Numbered from the stretch's first letter, positions 1 to 9,440 are shown. The stretch is DNA of 17,863 nt from JACNFS01 sp964582065 (GCA_964582065.1 CAZOQG010000029.1:1-17863); one strand, 5' to 3'. Program-made: numbers and translations. Notes: generated by a model not told the origin, from the sequence alone.

Positions 1-283
1 CATAAATGCCTGTTCAATCAAATTGTCATCTTGCCAGAACTAATGAGACAGGCTGAGGGGACCTGACACCCACGGGTGACTGCCCTTCACCTGAATCCGT
101 GTGAAGCTATTTGTAATACACTACACTAGTTTTGGCCACATGAAATTGCTCTCACTGGGTCATAGGACTTTTTTGCTATGCCTAACGTTACTTATAGGCT
201 ATTTACTATCATGGTGAGACGTAAGATACTAGGGTTGAGCTCAATTTGATGAGTCCACCATCACATTTCATTGGAGGGTTTGT
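1..283. other. Non-coding region upstream of the signalling operon
   Basis: I see no credible coding sequence here. The region holds a perfect 10-bp palindrome TTGAGCTCAA at 235-244, about 40 bases before the first kinase start, which could be an operator. A short inverted repeat (CACCC/GGGTG) lies around 67-78. I found no convincing -35/-10 pair, so the promoter of the downstream operon is not located. The left end may include the downstream flank of a gene outside the window. Confidence 0.4.
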
Positions 284-2215
284 GTGAAAGCTATGGTAAT
301 CAAATCAACCTCAATAGAGAAGCCAGGCAAGCGAAGCCGTAATAAGCTGCCAGGGTCGCAGCAGTTGGCCCAAGCCCTGATGCAGAGCGCCGGAATAGGG
401 ATATTCATTGTCGAGGAGGGAAAGCTTCAGTATGCCAACCCGCTGTTCCAGGAGCTGACAGGCTACACAGGGAAAGAGCTGATAGGGAAAGACTCCCTTC
501 AGCTTGTTCACCCTGAAGATAGGGAGACGGTTAGAGAGAGGGCAATAGAGCACCTTAAGGAAAAGTCTGTCCATCCCTATGAGTACAGGTTCATAAAGAA
601 GAATGGTGACGTAATATGGGTTTTGGGAAAGGTCACCTCGGTTGACTACGGTGGCAGGCCAGCAGTAATAGGAAGCTTCACCGACATTACCGAGCGCAAG
701 CGAATGGAGGAACAGCTGAGAAGTTCTGAAGAGCGGCTGAAGGTATTATTTGAATTCGCCCCGGATGCCTACTATTTGCATGATATGGAAGCGAACTTTG
801 TTGATGGCAATAGGGCTGCCGAGAAATTGACCGGTTATAAGAGGGAGGAATTAGTCGGAGAGAACTTCCTGAAATTGAATCTCCTGCCTCCAGAGCAAAT
901 TCCGAAAGCGGCTGAATTCTTGGCCAAAGCTGCTGTCAGGCAACACAGCGAGGCTGGCGAGTTCACCTTAAATCGAAAGGATGGGAAACAGATTGCAGTT
1001 GAGATAAGGACATTTCCAGTGACAATTGAAGGTCAAGATTTGGTGCTGGGTATGGCGCATGACATCACTGAACGTAAGCGGGCGGAGGAGGCTTTAAGGG
1101 AGTCGGAAGAGAGATATCGGACTATCTTAGAGGGGATGCACGATGGCTATTATGAGATAGACCTTGCCGGGAATGTCACCTTTGTTAATGATTCAGCGTG
1201 CCGCTACTTGGGCTACTCCAGGGAAGAGATGATAGGAATGAACTATCGTGTCTATACACTTCCAGAGGACGTTGAGACCGTGTTCAAGATCTTCAATCAG
1301 GTTTACCGGACAGGCGAGCCGGTCGAAGGGTTCGCCTGGAAAGCTATACGGAAGGATGGAGCTACAGGATTTGCCGAAGCCTCCGTTTCTCCCATAAAGA
1401 ACGATAAAGGGGAGATAGTCGGATTTCGGTGTGTTGGCCGTGATGTTACCGAGCGCAAACGGGCCGAGGAGAAGATTCGCCAACTGAATGAAGAGCTTGA
1501 GCAGCGAGTTATTGAACTTGGCGAACGCACTGAACAACTCCAAGCCGCCAATAAGGAACTGGAAGCCTTTTCCTATTCTGTCTCACATGACCTGCGGGCG
1601 CCGTTGCGCACTCTCGATGGCTTCAGCCAGGCGCTGCTGGAGGATTACGGGGACGAGCTGGATGAGCTAGGCAAGGACTACCTGCAGCGAGTTCGTTATG
1701 CTGCCCAGCATATGGCGCAGCTCATTGATGATATGTTGAGTCTGTCGCGCATTACACGCAGCGAGATACGGTGTGAGAAGGTCGATTTGACTGCACTCGC
1801 GAGGTCGATTGCCGCGGAACTGAAGCAGCGCCAGCCGGAGCGACATGTGGAGTTCATCATTGCAGAAGGTTTGGCTGCAAATGGCGATGCCCGGCTGTTA
1901 CGGGTGGTGCTCGATAACTTGATGGGTAACGCGTGGAAATTCACCCGGACACGTGAATGTGCTAGGGTAGAATTCGGCCATACTAAAGCTGACGGCGAAT
2001 CTGCCTATTTTGTACGTGATAATGGCGTCGGCTTTGACATGGCCTACGTCGATAAACTATTTGGTGCCTTCCAGCGCCTGCATTCACCAGTTGAGTTTGA
2101 AGGCACTGGCATTGGCCTGGCCACGGTACAGCGTATAATCCATCGTCATGGTGGCCGTGTCTGGGCTGAAGGCGCGGTGAACCAAGGTGCGATATTTGGG
2201 TTTACACTCAGTTGA
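284..2215 (+). CDS. Cytosolic multi-PAS sensor histidine kinase
   Basis: This 643-residue protein is a two-component sensor kinase. Three PAS/PAC units lie at roughly residues 28-140, 147-265 and 274-393. Each ends in the PAC-type signature D(I/V)TERKR (near 134, 260 and 388). A short coiled coil (about 393-430) leads to the HisKA dimerisation helix with phospho-acceptor His435 in SVSHDLRAP. The ATPase domain shows the N box (N545, N549), G1 DNGVGFD (579-585) and G2 GTGIGLA (607-613). No membrane segment or signal peptide is visible, so it probably senses an internal cue such as redox state, a bound cofactor or a small molecule. The start is GTG at 284, because GGAGGG at 273-278 is 5 bases upstream; the in-frame ATG at 293 would be too far from it. 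The receiver gene follows 25 bases downstream and is its likely partner. The signal is unknown. Confidence 0.93.
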   Translation: MKAMVIKSTSIEKPGKRSRNKLPGSQQLAQALMQSAGIGIFIVEEGKLQYANPLFQELTGYTGKELIGKDSLQLVHPEDRETVRERAIEHLKEKSVHPYEYRFIKKNGDVIWVLGKVTSVDYGGRPAVIGSFTDITERKRMEEQLRSSEERLKVLFEFAPDAYYLHDMEANFVDGNRAAEKLTGYKREELVGENFLKLNLLPPEQIPKAAEFLAKAAVRQHSEAGEFTLNRKDGKQIAVEIRTFPVTIEGQDLVLGMAHDITERKRAEEALRESEERYRTILEGMHDGYYEIDLAGNVTFVNDSACRYLGYSREEMIGMNYRVYTLPEDVETVFKIFNQVYRTGEPVEGFAWKAIRKDGATGFAEASVSPIKNDKGEIVGFRCVGRDVTERKRAEEKIRQLNEELEQRVIELGERTEQLQAANKELEAFSYSVSHDLRAPLRTLDGFSQALLEDYGDELDELGKDYLQRVRYAAQHMAQLIDDMLSLSRITRSEIRCEKVDLTALARSIAAELKQRQPERHVEFIIAEGLAANGDARLLRVVLDNLMGNAWKFTRTRECARVEFGHTKADGESAYFVRDNGVGFDMAYVDKLFGAFQRLHSPVEFEGTGIGLATVQRIIHRHGGRVWAEGAVNQGAIFGFTLS

Positions 2216-2240
2216 ACTTACCTAAGAAAGGAGGAGAAAC

Positions 2241-2690
2241 ATGGACGAGAAAATCATCATGCTGGTGGAGGACAACCCCGACGACGTGGCATTGACGCTG
2301 CGAGCATTCAAGAAGAGCAATATCATGAATGAGGTAGTGGTGGTGGGCGATGGGGTTGAGGCACTGGATTATCTATTCGGTACCGGTGACTATGCCGGGC
2401 GTGACATGAGCGTGATGCCGCAGATCATCCTGCTGGATTTGAAGTTGCCAAAACTGGATGGTATGGAAGTGCTGCGACGCCTGCGCGCTGACCCAAGGAC
2501 AAAACTCCTTCCCGTAGTCATTCTCACCTCGTCGAGGGAGGAGCAGGACGTCATGAATGGCTACCAGTTGGGTGCCAACAGCTACATTCGCAAGCCGGTA
2601 GACTTTGCCCAGTTCAGTGAAGCCATACGGCAACTGGGGTTGTATTGGCTGGTCTTGAATGAAGCTCTGCCATATGGAGTGAGGGTCTAG
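2241..2690 (+). CDS. Single-domain response regulator, CheY/Rcp1-like
   Basis: This 149-residue stand-alone receiver domain has the acidic pocket at E10-D11, phospho-acceptor Asp66 (in ILLDLKLP), Thr96 and Lys118 (in IRKP). The loop TGDYAGRD before the phospho-acceptor strand is typical of the Rcp1-like regulators that pair with PAS or phytochrome kinases. There is no DNA-binding or enzymatic output domain, so it probably works by protein contact or as a phosphorelay shuttle between the two flanking kinases. The ribosome site AAAGGAGG sits just upstream of the ATG. The gene ends at the base before the next gene's ATG, so translation of the pair is probably coupled. Confidence 0.93.
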   Translation: MDEKIIMLVEDNPDDVALTLRAFKKSNIMNEVVVVGDGVEALDYLFGTGDYAGRDMSVMPQIILLDLKLPKLDGMEVLRRLRADPRTKLLPVVILTSSREEQDVMNGYQLGANSYIRKPVDFAQFSEAIRQLGLYWLVLNEALPYGVRV

Positions 2691-4583
2691 ATGAGCACGC
2701 CGCTGCGGGTACTGGTGGTCGAGGACTCAGAAGACGACGCGCTTTTGCTGGTGCGCGAGTTACAGCGTGGTGGCTATGACGTCGCGTTTGAACGGGTCGA
2801 CACGTCGGCTGGGATGAGTGCCGCCCTTGATGAACAGACATGGGATGCTGTCCTTGTTGATTATGCCATGCCTCACTTCAATGTGCCTGCTGCGTTGGCG
2901 CTGTTGAAGGAGAGGGAGCTTGATTTGCCATTCATTATTGTGTCGGGTGCTGTCGGCGAAGAGGCCGCAGTGGCAGCCCTGCACGCGGGTGCCCATGACT
3001 TCATTTCCAAAAGCAACCTGGCACGGCTGATTCCTGCTGTTGAACGAGAATTGCGCGAGACTGAGGTGCGGCGCGAACACAGGCAAGCCGAGGAAGCGCT
3101 GAGGATAAAAGACAGTGCCATAGCATCGTCTATTAGTGCCATTGCCCTCGCTGACCTTGAAGGGAATCTGACCTATGTGAACCCTTCATTTCTTAGAATG
3201 TGGGGATATGCTGATAAGGAGGTTCTGGGAAAACCTATTGCCAAGTTCTGGCAGTCAGAAGAGAAGGCTTCCGATGTAATAGGAGGATTGCGTGATAGGG
3301 GAAACCAGATAGGCGAACTGGTCGCCAAGAGAAAAGATGGCTCAATGTTCGATGTCCAGCTTTCGGCGAGCATGGTCACGGGTGGGGATGGTCAACCTGT
3401 GTGCCTGATGGCTTCATTTGTAGACATTACTGAGCGCAAGAAATTGGAGAGGGAGCTCATACGAGCCCAAAAGCTTGAATCTGTCGGCCTTCTTGCCGGC
3501 GGTATTGCCCACGATTTCAACAATATTCTGCAGGTTATTTTGAGCAATCTATCTCTGGCCAAGATGTATGTAGGGCCTGAAGATAAAGCTTCCGAGAAAG
3601 TGGCAGTAGCAGAGAAGGCTGCCCTGAGGGCACAGGACTTGACTCAGCAATTACTCACCTTTGCCAGAGGGGGGTCACCCGTTAAGCAAGCGGCCTCTAT
3701 CCCGGAACTGATACGAGATTCAGCCAACTTCGCCCTGAGGGGTTCCAATGTCCGGTGCGAATTTTCTATTCCTGACGACCTCTGGGCGGTCGAAGTTGAC
3801 AAAGGGCAGATAAATCAGGTCATCAACAATCTGATTATTAATGCTGACGATGCTATGCCCGATGGTGGGGTAATCAAGGTGCGTGCTGAGAATGCGGTTG
3901 TCTGTGCAGAAGATGCCTTGCCGCTTGAGGATGGGAAATATGTACAGATAGCCATTGAAGACCAGGGGATAGGCGTACCAGAAGGACATCTGTCAAGGAT
4001 ATTTGACCCCTATTTCACAACCAAACAGAAAGGAAGTGGCCTCGGGCTTACTACTTCCTACTCCATAGTGAAAAACCATGGCGGACTGCTGACTGCGGAG
4101 TCACAATTGGGAGTGGGGACAACCTTCTACATTTATCTCCTCGCGTCTCGAAGAAGAGTTACTAAGAGGAAGGCTGCAGAAGAAAAACCCGTTGTTGGCA
4201 AGGGGAAGGTACTGGTCATGGATGATGACGAAGAGATAATGGATGCTACCGGGGAGATGCTGAGCCATATCGGTTACGATGTTGGATGTGCCAAGGATGG
4301 CACCGCAGCGATTAAATTGTACAAGGAGGCTATGGAATCGGGGAAGCCTTTTGACGCGGTTATACTGGATTTGACTGTTGCAGGAGATATGGGGGGCCAG
4401 GAAGCTATGAAAAAACTCCTGGAGATAGACCACAAGGTCAAAGCGATTGTTTCAAGCGGTTATTCCGTCCACCCCATAATGGGCGAATTCAAAAAGTGGG
4501 GTTTTGACGATGTTATTAGCAAACCGTACGAGATAGCGGAACTTAGCAAGACATTGCGCAAAGTGATTACAGGAGCTCGTTAA
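2691..4583 (+). CDS. Hybrid signalling protein: receiver-PAS-histidine kinase-receiver
   Basis: This 630-residue protein has four parts. An N-terminal receiver (about 5-120) carries E11-D12, Asp57, Ser85 and Lys107. A PAS domain (about 137-250) ends in VDITERKK. A HisKA/HATPase core has His274 in GGIAHDFNN, N box N380 and N384, G1 DQGIG (424-428) and G2 GSGLGL (448-453). A C-terminal receiver (about 505-626) has D511-D513, Asp560 and Lys611 in SKP. The HDFNN-type His box is common in soluble hybrid kinases. The start lies directly after the TAG of the preceding gene and has no strong ribosome site of its own, which suggests translational coupling. With the two upstream genes it can form a multi-step phosphorelay. 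No DNA-binding output is present, so a separate regulator must read the signal. It converges on the metabolic run, whose last gene ends 122 bases away. Confidence 0.92.
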   Translation: MSTPLRVLVVEDSEDDALLLVRELQRGGYDVAFERVDTSAGMSAALDEQTWDAVLVDYAMPHFNVPAALALLKERELDLPFIIVSGAVGEEAAVAALHAGAHDFISKSNLARLIPAVERELRETEVRREHRQAEEALRIKDSAIASSISAIALADLEGNLTYVNPSFLRMWGYADKEVLGKPIAKFWQSEEKASDVIGGLRDRGNQIGELVAKRKDGSMFDVQLSASMVTGGDGQPVCLMASFVDITERKKLERELIRAQKLESVGLLAGGIAHDFNNILQVILSNLSLAKMYVGPEDKASEKVAVAEKAALRAQDLTQQLLTFARGGSPVKQAASIPELIRDSANFALRGSNVRCEFSIPDDLWAVEVDKGQINQVINNLIINADDAMPDGGVIKVRAENAVVCAEDALPLEDGKYVQIAIEDQGIGVPEGHLSRIFDPYFTTKQKGSGLGLTTSYSIVKNHGGLLTAESQLGVGTTFYIYLLASRRRVTKRKAAEEKPVVGKGKVLVMDDDEEIMDATGEMLSHIGYDVGCAKDGTAAIKLYKEAMESGKPFDAVILDLTVAGDMGGQEAMKKLLEIDHKVKAIVSSGYSVHPIMGEFKKWGFDDVISKPYEIAELSKTLRKVITGAR

Positions 4584-4705
4584 TGACTTTCCTTCAGGAT
4601 GACGGTGGCGGCTTCAACGGATAACGGCTATGCGCTACACTACTCTTGATTGCCTGGAGGTCGTCTGGGAAGTCGAGATTGTTTGGGCAGCCCCTAAAGC
4701 ATCTC

Positions 4706-5818
4706 CTAAAGCCCCTCAAGTCTGTGAGATACTCTGTCTTCTGTTATCCCTAATTCAGCCGCAATGTCTTTTTTCTCCAACCCTTCTTCTGTCAACCTGA
4801 ATATGTCCGCTGTCTGTTTGCCCTTTTCTCTTTTCCTATCCGCTATTTCTCTCAGGTAATTCAGGTTCTGTATAGGTTCTGTATCTATAACCTTAGTTCT
4901 TTCCAAGCCTGAGAAAAGGTTTTCTCCTTGTTGAGTTCTGACTATAACAGTTGACCATCCCTCTGGAGAGCCATCGCTTCCGACCGATATGTCTGCCAAT
5001 TCGCAGGCGAAATCCTCACAGGTGAGGCAGTGTCTGGGGACGCAGCCCTTTATTTCAGTTATGGGGAAGGATAATTTCTTCTTACCTGTGTGTACATTGA
5101 ACTCGTCTGCAACATTGAACTTCTCTATCTGCTCAATGTCTAATCCTACCTCTCCCACCTTCTTTTCGATGCAGTGGTAGTCGTAATTCTCGCGGCAGAA
5201 TAGGCCTATGGTGAGTTTTACTGCCGATGCTAACGGCAGGTTCCTATGTTGAAGATATCTTATAGACTGGATGTGACAGGGTGAGCCCACAATGCAAATC
5301 TTGCTGAGACCGTGGTCCACAGCGGCAGACCTGAGCTCCTTTAATATAGGGGTTGTCCCATATTTGGTCATCGCTGAAGAAATAATCTCGTCCTTGGTTT
5401 TTGCTATAGAGGTTATCGGCATCCATCCATCTCTTCCAACGACTAAAGCTCCGTCTATGATACCTTCGCCTAACGCATAGATAAGAAGCGAGCTTACGAT
5501 TCCACCATCCTGGCAAGCTTTTTCTATATCTTGCTCTCTGGTTTTTGCAGCCAGAATGCGCTTGTATATCCCAATACTCTCCTTTGCTCCGTAGCCAAAA
5601 ATGCTCGCCTCCATATCTGGCATCAAGCCTCGCCTGAGCACATAGCAAGCATCGTAGCATGTGTTGCAGCTTACGCAATCCAGCGTCCTTTTGGGTCTCT
5701 TCGGCCTTCCCTCAATGAACTTAATATGAGAGTTGGGGCATGCTAAAATGCATGCCCCACAGACTGTACATATGCCGGTGTCTATTATCTTTGCTTCTAG
5801 ATCTTCGTAACTTGGCAT
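4706..5818 (-). CDS. FrhB/FdhB-like F420 dehydrogenase beta-family iron-sulfur flavoprotein
   Basis: This 370-residue protein belongs to the coenzyme F420 hydrogenase/dehydrogenase beta-subunit family, whose members bind FAD and Fe-S clusters and pass electrons between ferredoxin-like carriers and F420 or other acceptors. Two [4Fe-4S] motifs sit at the N-terminus: C17, C20, C23, C27 and C48, C51, C54, C58. Family motifs follow: C102QDGGIVSSLL, GSPCHIQS (178-185), GLFCREN (205-211) and a third Cys group C259, C264, C267, C272. An odd feature is the C-terminal tail (about 342-370), which reads like a helix-turn-helix (KKDIAAELGITEDRVSHRLE). It is the last gene of the minus-strand run, 56 bases after the CoA ligase, with TAGGAAAG before its ATG. 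It is a plausible electron acceptor for the aldehyde oxidoreductase. Use of F420 itself cannot be confirmed from sequence. Confidence 0.85.
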   Translation of the reverse strand: MPSYEDLEAKIIDTGICTVCGACILACPNSHIKFIEGRPKRPKRTLDCVSCNTCYDACYVLRRGLMPDMEASIFGYGAKESIGIYKRILAAKTREQDIEKACQDGGIVSSLLIYALGEGIIDGALVVGRDGWMPITSIAKTKDEIISSAMTKYGTTPILKELRSAAVDHGLSKICIVGSPCHIQSIRYLQHRNLPLASAVKLTIGLFCRENYDYHCIEKKVGEVGLDIEQIEKFNVADEFNVHTGKKKLSFPITEIKGCVPRHCLTCEDFACELADISVGSDGSPEGWSTVIVRTQQGENLFSGLERTKVIDTEPIQNLNYLREIADRKREKGKQTADIFRLTEEGLEKKDIAAELGITEDRVSHRLEGL

Positions 5819-5874
5819 CTTTCCTACGTGATAACACCAGGAGTGCTGCTTTCACCTCCCGCCGTGGCTGAGCT

Positions 5875-7566
5875 TTAACTCGCCAATAATCCTGACTCCT
5901 TCATCTTGGCTATCTCCTCTTCCCTCAGTTGCCGCTTGAAAAGCTTTAGAGTGACGGTGAGAGGCAGTTCTGTCCTGAACTCAACGAACTTCGGAACAGC
6001 ATAGGCTGGTAGTTTCTCCTTGCAATGGCTGATTATATCAGCAGCGGTTGTTTTACCCTCTTGCTCCTCTTTTAACCTTATGAAGGCTTTTATCCTGTCA
6101 CTGCCTGGACGTTCAGGGTCTGGAATTCCAATCGCTATAGCATCAGCCACTGCGGGATGCTCGTAGAGCACGTCATCAACCAGCCTTGTATACACTTTTA
6201 GGCCGGAGATATTTGCCATATCTTTGACTCGGTCTGTAATGTAGAAATAGCCGTCATCGTCCATTTTTACCACATCACCAGTAGGAAGCCAGCCATCCAC
6301 CAGTCCTTTGCCGGCTTCAGGCCAGTAGCCTTTCATAATCTGTGGCCCACGTACCCATAGCTCCCCCTCTTCCCCCGGCGCGGCTTGCTCGCCCGTCTCT
6401 AAATCCACGATTTTCACTTCTGTATCTGGCATTGGTATTCCTATGGAGCCGAACTTCTCAGAAGCGATGAAGCCGGTGATCTTTGAAAAAGAGGAAAGAT
6501 TGATGTGGGTACCCCCGCCTGTTTCTGTCAGGCCATAAGCCTCCGTTATGGGCACACCAGTTTGCTGTCTGAATTTCTGAGCGACTTCTGGAGCCAGCGC
6601 AGATGTAGTCGACACGAACATGGTCGGTATCCTTCCAAGTCCTTTCAGGATCAGCCTGTTGTATTGAGTGGGCACACATGCACACACGAAAGGCCGGTGT
6701 TTTGTCAATAGCTCCAGGAACATATCGGTATCCCTCGGGTCAGGAAGCAAGTACATCTTGAGGCCCCAGTAGACGGCGAAGTGCATCATGCAGTGACCAT
6801 ACTGATGAAAAAGCGGGACCGGCATCAATATGGAGGTTTTTCCCCTGATTCCTACCTTCAGAGGTTCATACTGCCATACAAGCTGGGTTACAGCTACGAC
6901 CCGGTTGTAATGAGTCAGCATCACACCTTTGGGTAATCCGGTAGCACCCCCCGTGAATGGAAGAACTGCCAGGTCTTCCATTGGGTTGATGTCAACCTCC
7001 GGAGGCTTGGGCTCGTGACTTTCTATCAAATCCAGAAGCTGATATCTGCCCGGCATTGGCTTCACTTCCGGCTTCTCCAGTGAGTAGTCCAGAGGAGAGG
7101 TTACGATTATCCTCTTAATCTTGGTCTTGTCTTTTATTGAATCAACAAGTTCGAGAGAGCCGTCAGAGCAGATAACCGTTTCAGCTCCCGAGTCGCCAAT
7201 CTCGTATATCAAATCAGCAGCTTTATGCATCACACTACATGGAACATGGGTGGCTCCGGCTTTTAGTATCCCGAAATCGCTTATGAGAAACTGCGGGCAG
7301 TTGGGAAGGATGGTTACTACCTTGTCGCCTTTTTTCACACCCAAATCGGCAAGACCTGCTGCCAACCTATCTGCAAGAAGCTTCAACTCTTTATAGTTTA
7401 TCTCATTGCCCAGGTAGGAACACGCAGCATGGTCAGGGAACTCAGCCGCCGTAGCATCCAAGAGACTATGGACAGTTACCTTGGGATAAGGTTCTTTTGT
7501 TTGCGGAAGCTTATATGGCCCTAGCCTGTAGCCTGAAAGCCAGGGCTTCTCAGCCGTGGAAACCAT
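5875..7566 (-). CDS. Acyl-CoA synthetase (AMP-forming, ANL superfamily)
   Basis: This 563-residue enzyme should activate a carboxylic acid to its CoA thioester through an acyl-adenylate. The P-loop motif TGGATGLPKG is at 205-214, the A5 motif EAYGLTE at 342-348 and TGD at 429-431. The hinge region DRVKDMANISGLKVY is at 445-459. The C-terminal motif is divergent: the usual (P)SGK reads VTLK, but the lysine is kept (K541), so the adenylation chemistry should be intact. The hinge segment after VY is also unusual (TRLVDD where family members often have PRE-E). Length matches medium- or long-chain and aryl acid ligases. The gene lies 14 bases after the aldehyde oxidoreductase, a spacing that supports co-expression and suggests it takes the acid that enzyme makes. 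Which acid is unknown. Confidence 0.9.
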   Translation of the reverse strand: MVSTAEKPWLSGYRLGPYKLPQTKEPYPKVTVHSLLDATAAEFPDHAACSYLGNEINYKELKLLADRLAAGLADLGVKKGDKVVTILPNCPQFLISDFGILKAGATHVPCSVMHKAADLIYEIGDSGAETVICSDGSLELVDSIKDKTKIKRIIVTSPLDYSLEKPEVKPMPGRYQLLDLIESHEPKPPEVDINPMEDLAVLPFTGGATGLPKGVMLTHYNRVVAVTQLVWQYEPLKVGIRGKTSILMPVPLFHQYGHCMMHFAVYWGLKMYLLPDPRDTDMFLELLTKHRPFVCACVPTQYNRLILKGLGRIPTMFVSTTSALAPEVAQKFRQQTGVPITEAYGLTETGGGTHINLSSFSKITGFIASEKFGSIGIPMPDTEVKIVDLETGEQAAPGEEGELWVRGPQIMKGYWPEAGKGLVDGWLPTGDVVKMDDDGYFYITDRVKDMANISGLKVYTRLVDDVLYEHPAVADAIAIGIPDPERPGSDRIKAFIRLKEEQEGKTTAADIISHCKEKLPAYAVPKFVEFRTELPLTVTLKLFKRQLREEEIAKMKESGLLAS

Positions 7567-7580
7567 AATCCTGTCCCCCT

Positions 7581-9440
7581 TTATATTTTGTCGACTACAT
7601 CACCTAGTCCTAGCTCCTTAAGCTTTTCCGGGGTTGGTCTGCCAGTTTTCTTGTCCCATCCGCGGAAGTCGTAGTAGGCATCCAGCATCTCGTCCAGCTT
7701 CTCTACTCTGTGCCCTTGAGCTGCACCTTCAGGCATTGGGTCTTCAAGTAAGCGCTTGGGAAGGGTATCATCAGCTCTTGTGCATCCTTCTCTTACACTG
7801 AAAGCTCTCGCCAAGTTATAAATCCTCTCTCCGAGCTTTCTGTAATCACTGACATCGAATTTCCAGCCCACGCAGTTTGCTATCATATCAACCCAGTCTT
7901 CTGTAGCTAGGGCCATTCCCATAAACTTGCACGTCCCCATGGCATCGAAAACAGTAAGAGAGTCCTCCAAGTCCTTCAGGACCTTGGCCTCAGCCGGGTT
8001 CTCCACAAGCGGGTCTTCGATTTTGCTGTTTTCGACACAAAGGAAAGGAATGTCCATGAAAGTCGGGCCTTCGATATAAGCTGTGATATGGTCGCCTCCA
8101 CGATTTGCAGTAGCAAATGCCAGTCCGCACATTTTGGCAGCTCTGGGGTCGTAAGCCGGCATCTCCAGACCTTTAACATGCATAGCGAATCTTTCCGTTC
8201 CCTTGCCCAGCTTCTGCGACATCCGTTTTGTTCCTTCAGCCAGCAGGTCTCCGACGCCTTCCCTTTTGGCTATTTTGTGTACAAGCTGAATGGCCACATC
8301 GGGGTCTCCGAACTTCAGCTCTAATCCATCGGTATCGGATTTTGTCAGAACTCCCTTCTCATAGCATTCCATGGCGAAGGCTACCGTACTGCCGGCAGAA
8401 ATCACATCAATGCCATAGTCATCACACAAGTTATGTGCCAGCGTGATGGCTTCTATGTTGTCTATCCCGCACATGGCGCCAAAAGCCCCGATTGTTTCAT
8501 ATTCCGGTCCCTCTCCCTTGCAAGCATAGGGACCGCTCTTGACTGCACTCACTCTTTGACAACTGATTGGGCAGGCATAGCAGTGTTTTCTGTCCACCAG
8601 AAGCTCAGAATTGCTAAAGGTAATTCCGCTTATCTTCTCTATGTCTGGAAAAACCCCGGTTTGCCAGTTCCTGGTAGGAAATCCGCCTCTGACATTCACC
8701 AAATCAGTGGCCATTGCCGTTCCAAAGGTTTCGAGGGTAATCTTCAACATGCTTTCGTTAACCAAATCATAGTTTGTCTTTGAGACTTTGGCGAAGACTT
8801 CCTTGTTTGCCACCTCGATTGGCTTTGCTCCTCTCACGGCGATGGCCTTCAAACGCTTCGAACCCATCACCATCCCCATGCCGCATCTTCCAGGTGCCCG
8901 GTGAAGGTCGTTGATAATACACGCATATCTAACTTGATTCTCACCACCTATCCCGATGCAAGCGGCATTGAATTCTTCACCAAGCTCTTCTTTGATTAGT
9001 CTGTCGGTCTCAGAAACACTTTTGCCCCAGAGGTTCTTGGCATCTCTAAGCTCGGCTTTTCCTTCGTCAATTACAAGGTAGACTGGCTCTGGCGAGATAC
9101 CTTTGAAAATTATCCCGTCAACGCCTGAACCTTTGAGATGGACCCCCCAATTGCCGCCCGAGTTCGCTTCTCCCCAAAAACCGGTAAGGGGGGATTTGGA
9201 GACTACGGAGTATCTTCCAGCGCTTGGAGATTCTGTCCCTGTTAAGGGACCGGTCATAAATATCAGCGCATTGTCTGGGCCTAGCGGGTCGGCACCTTTT
9301 GGCACTTCGTCGAAGAGGTACTTGGTTGCCAATCCACTCCCACCCAGGAACATCTTGCGTGCATCCTCTGAAGGGACTTCCTCTGAAATATTAGACTTTG
9401 ATAGATCGACCTTTAGAATCTTTCCCATGTAGCCAAACAT
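7581..9440 (-). CDS. aor: Tungsten-type aldehyde:ferredoxin oxidoreductase
   Basis: This 619-residue protein matches the usual length of aldehyde:ferredoxin oxidoreductases. These oxidise aldehydes to carboxylic acids using a tungsten-bispterin cofactor and one [4Fe-4S] cluster, and reduce ferredoxin. The cluster ligands are C287, C290, C294 (CYACPISC) and C504 (GTCKF), the same arrangement as in the Pyrococcus enzyme. Pterin-contact segments include AGRYSVVSKSPLTG (75-88), GEANSGGNWG (90-99), HRAPGRCGMGMVMGSKRLKA (180-199), DPRAAKMCGLAFATANRGGD (431-450) and the late EGCTRADDTLPKR (551-563). AAAGGAGG precedes the ATG. It sits between an alcohol dehydrogenase that could supply the aldehyde and a CoA ligase that could use the acid. 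No tungsten transport or pterin synthesis genes are in the window. Family assignment is firm; substrate is not known. Confidence 0.95.
   Translation of the reverse strand: MFGYMGKILKVDLSKSNISEEVPSEDARKMFLGGSGLATKYLFDEVPKGADPLGPDNALIFMTGPLTGTESPSAGRYSVVSKSPLTGFWGEANSGGNWGVHLKGSGVDGIIFKGISPEPVYLVIDEGKAELRDAKNLWGKSVSETDRLIKEELGEEFNAACIGIGGENQVRYACIINDLHRAPGRCGMGMVMGSKRLKAIAVRGAKPIEVANKEVFAKVSKTNYDLVNESMLKITLETFGTAMATDLVNVRGGFPTRNWQTGVFPDIEKISGITFSNSELLVDRKHCYACPISCQRVSAVKSGPYACKGEGPEYETIGAFGAMCGIDNIEAITLAHNLCDDYGIDVISAGSTVAFAMECYEKGVLTKSDTDGLELKFGDPDVAIQLVHKIAKREGVGDLLAEGTKRMSQKLGKGTERFAMHVKGLEMPAYDPRAAKMCGLAFATANRGGDHITAYIEGPTFMDIPFLCVENSKIEDPLVENPAEAKVLKDLEDSLTVFDAMGTCKFMGMALATEDWVDMIANCVGWKFDVSDYRKLGERIYNLARAFSVREGCTRADDTLPKRLLEDPMPEGAAQGHRVEKLDEMLDAYYDFRGWDKKTGRPTPEKLKELGLGDVVDKI

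Noticed and set aside
4693..4712. CCTAAAGC repeated twice, 12 bases apart, at the FrhB-like stop codon
   Set aside because: This is a minor slippage-type duplication beyond the stop with no evident role, and there is no U tract to make a terminator.
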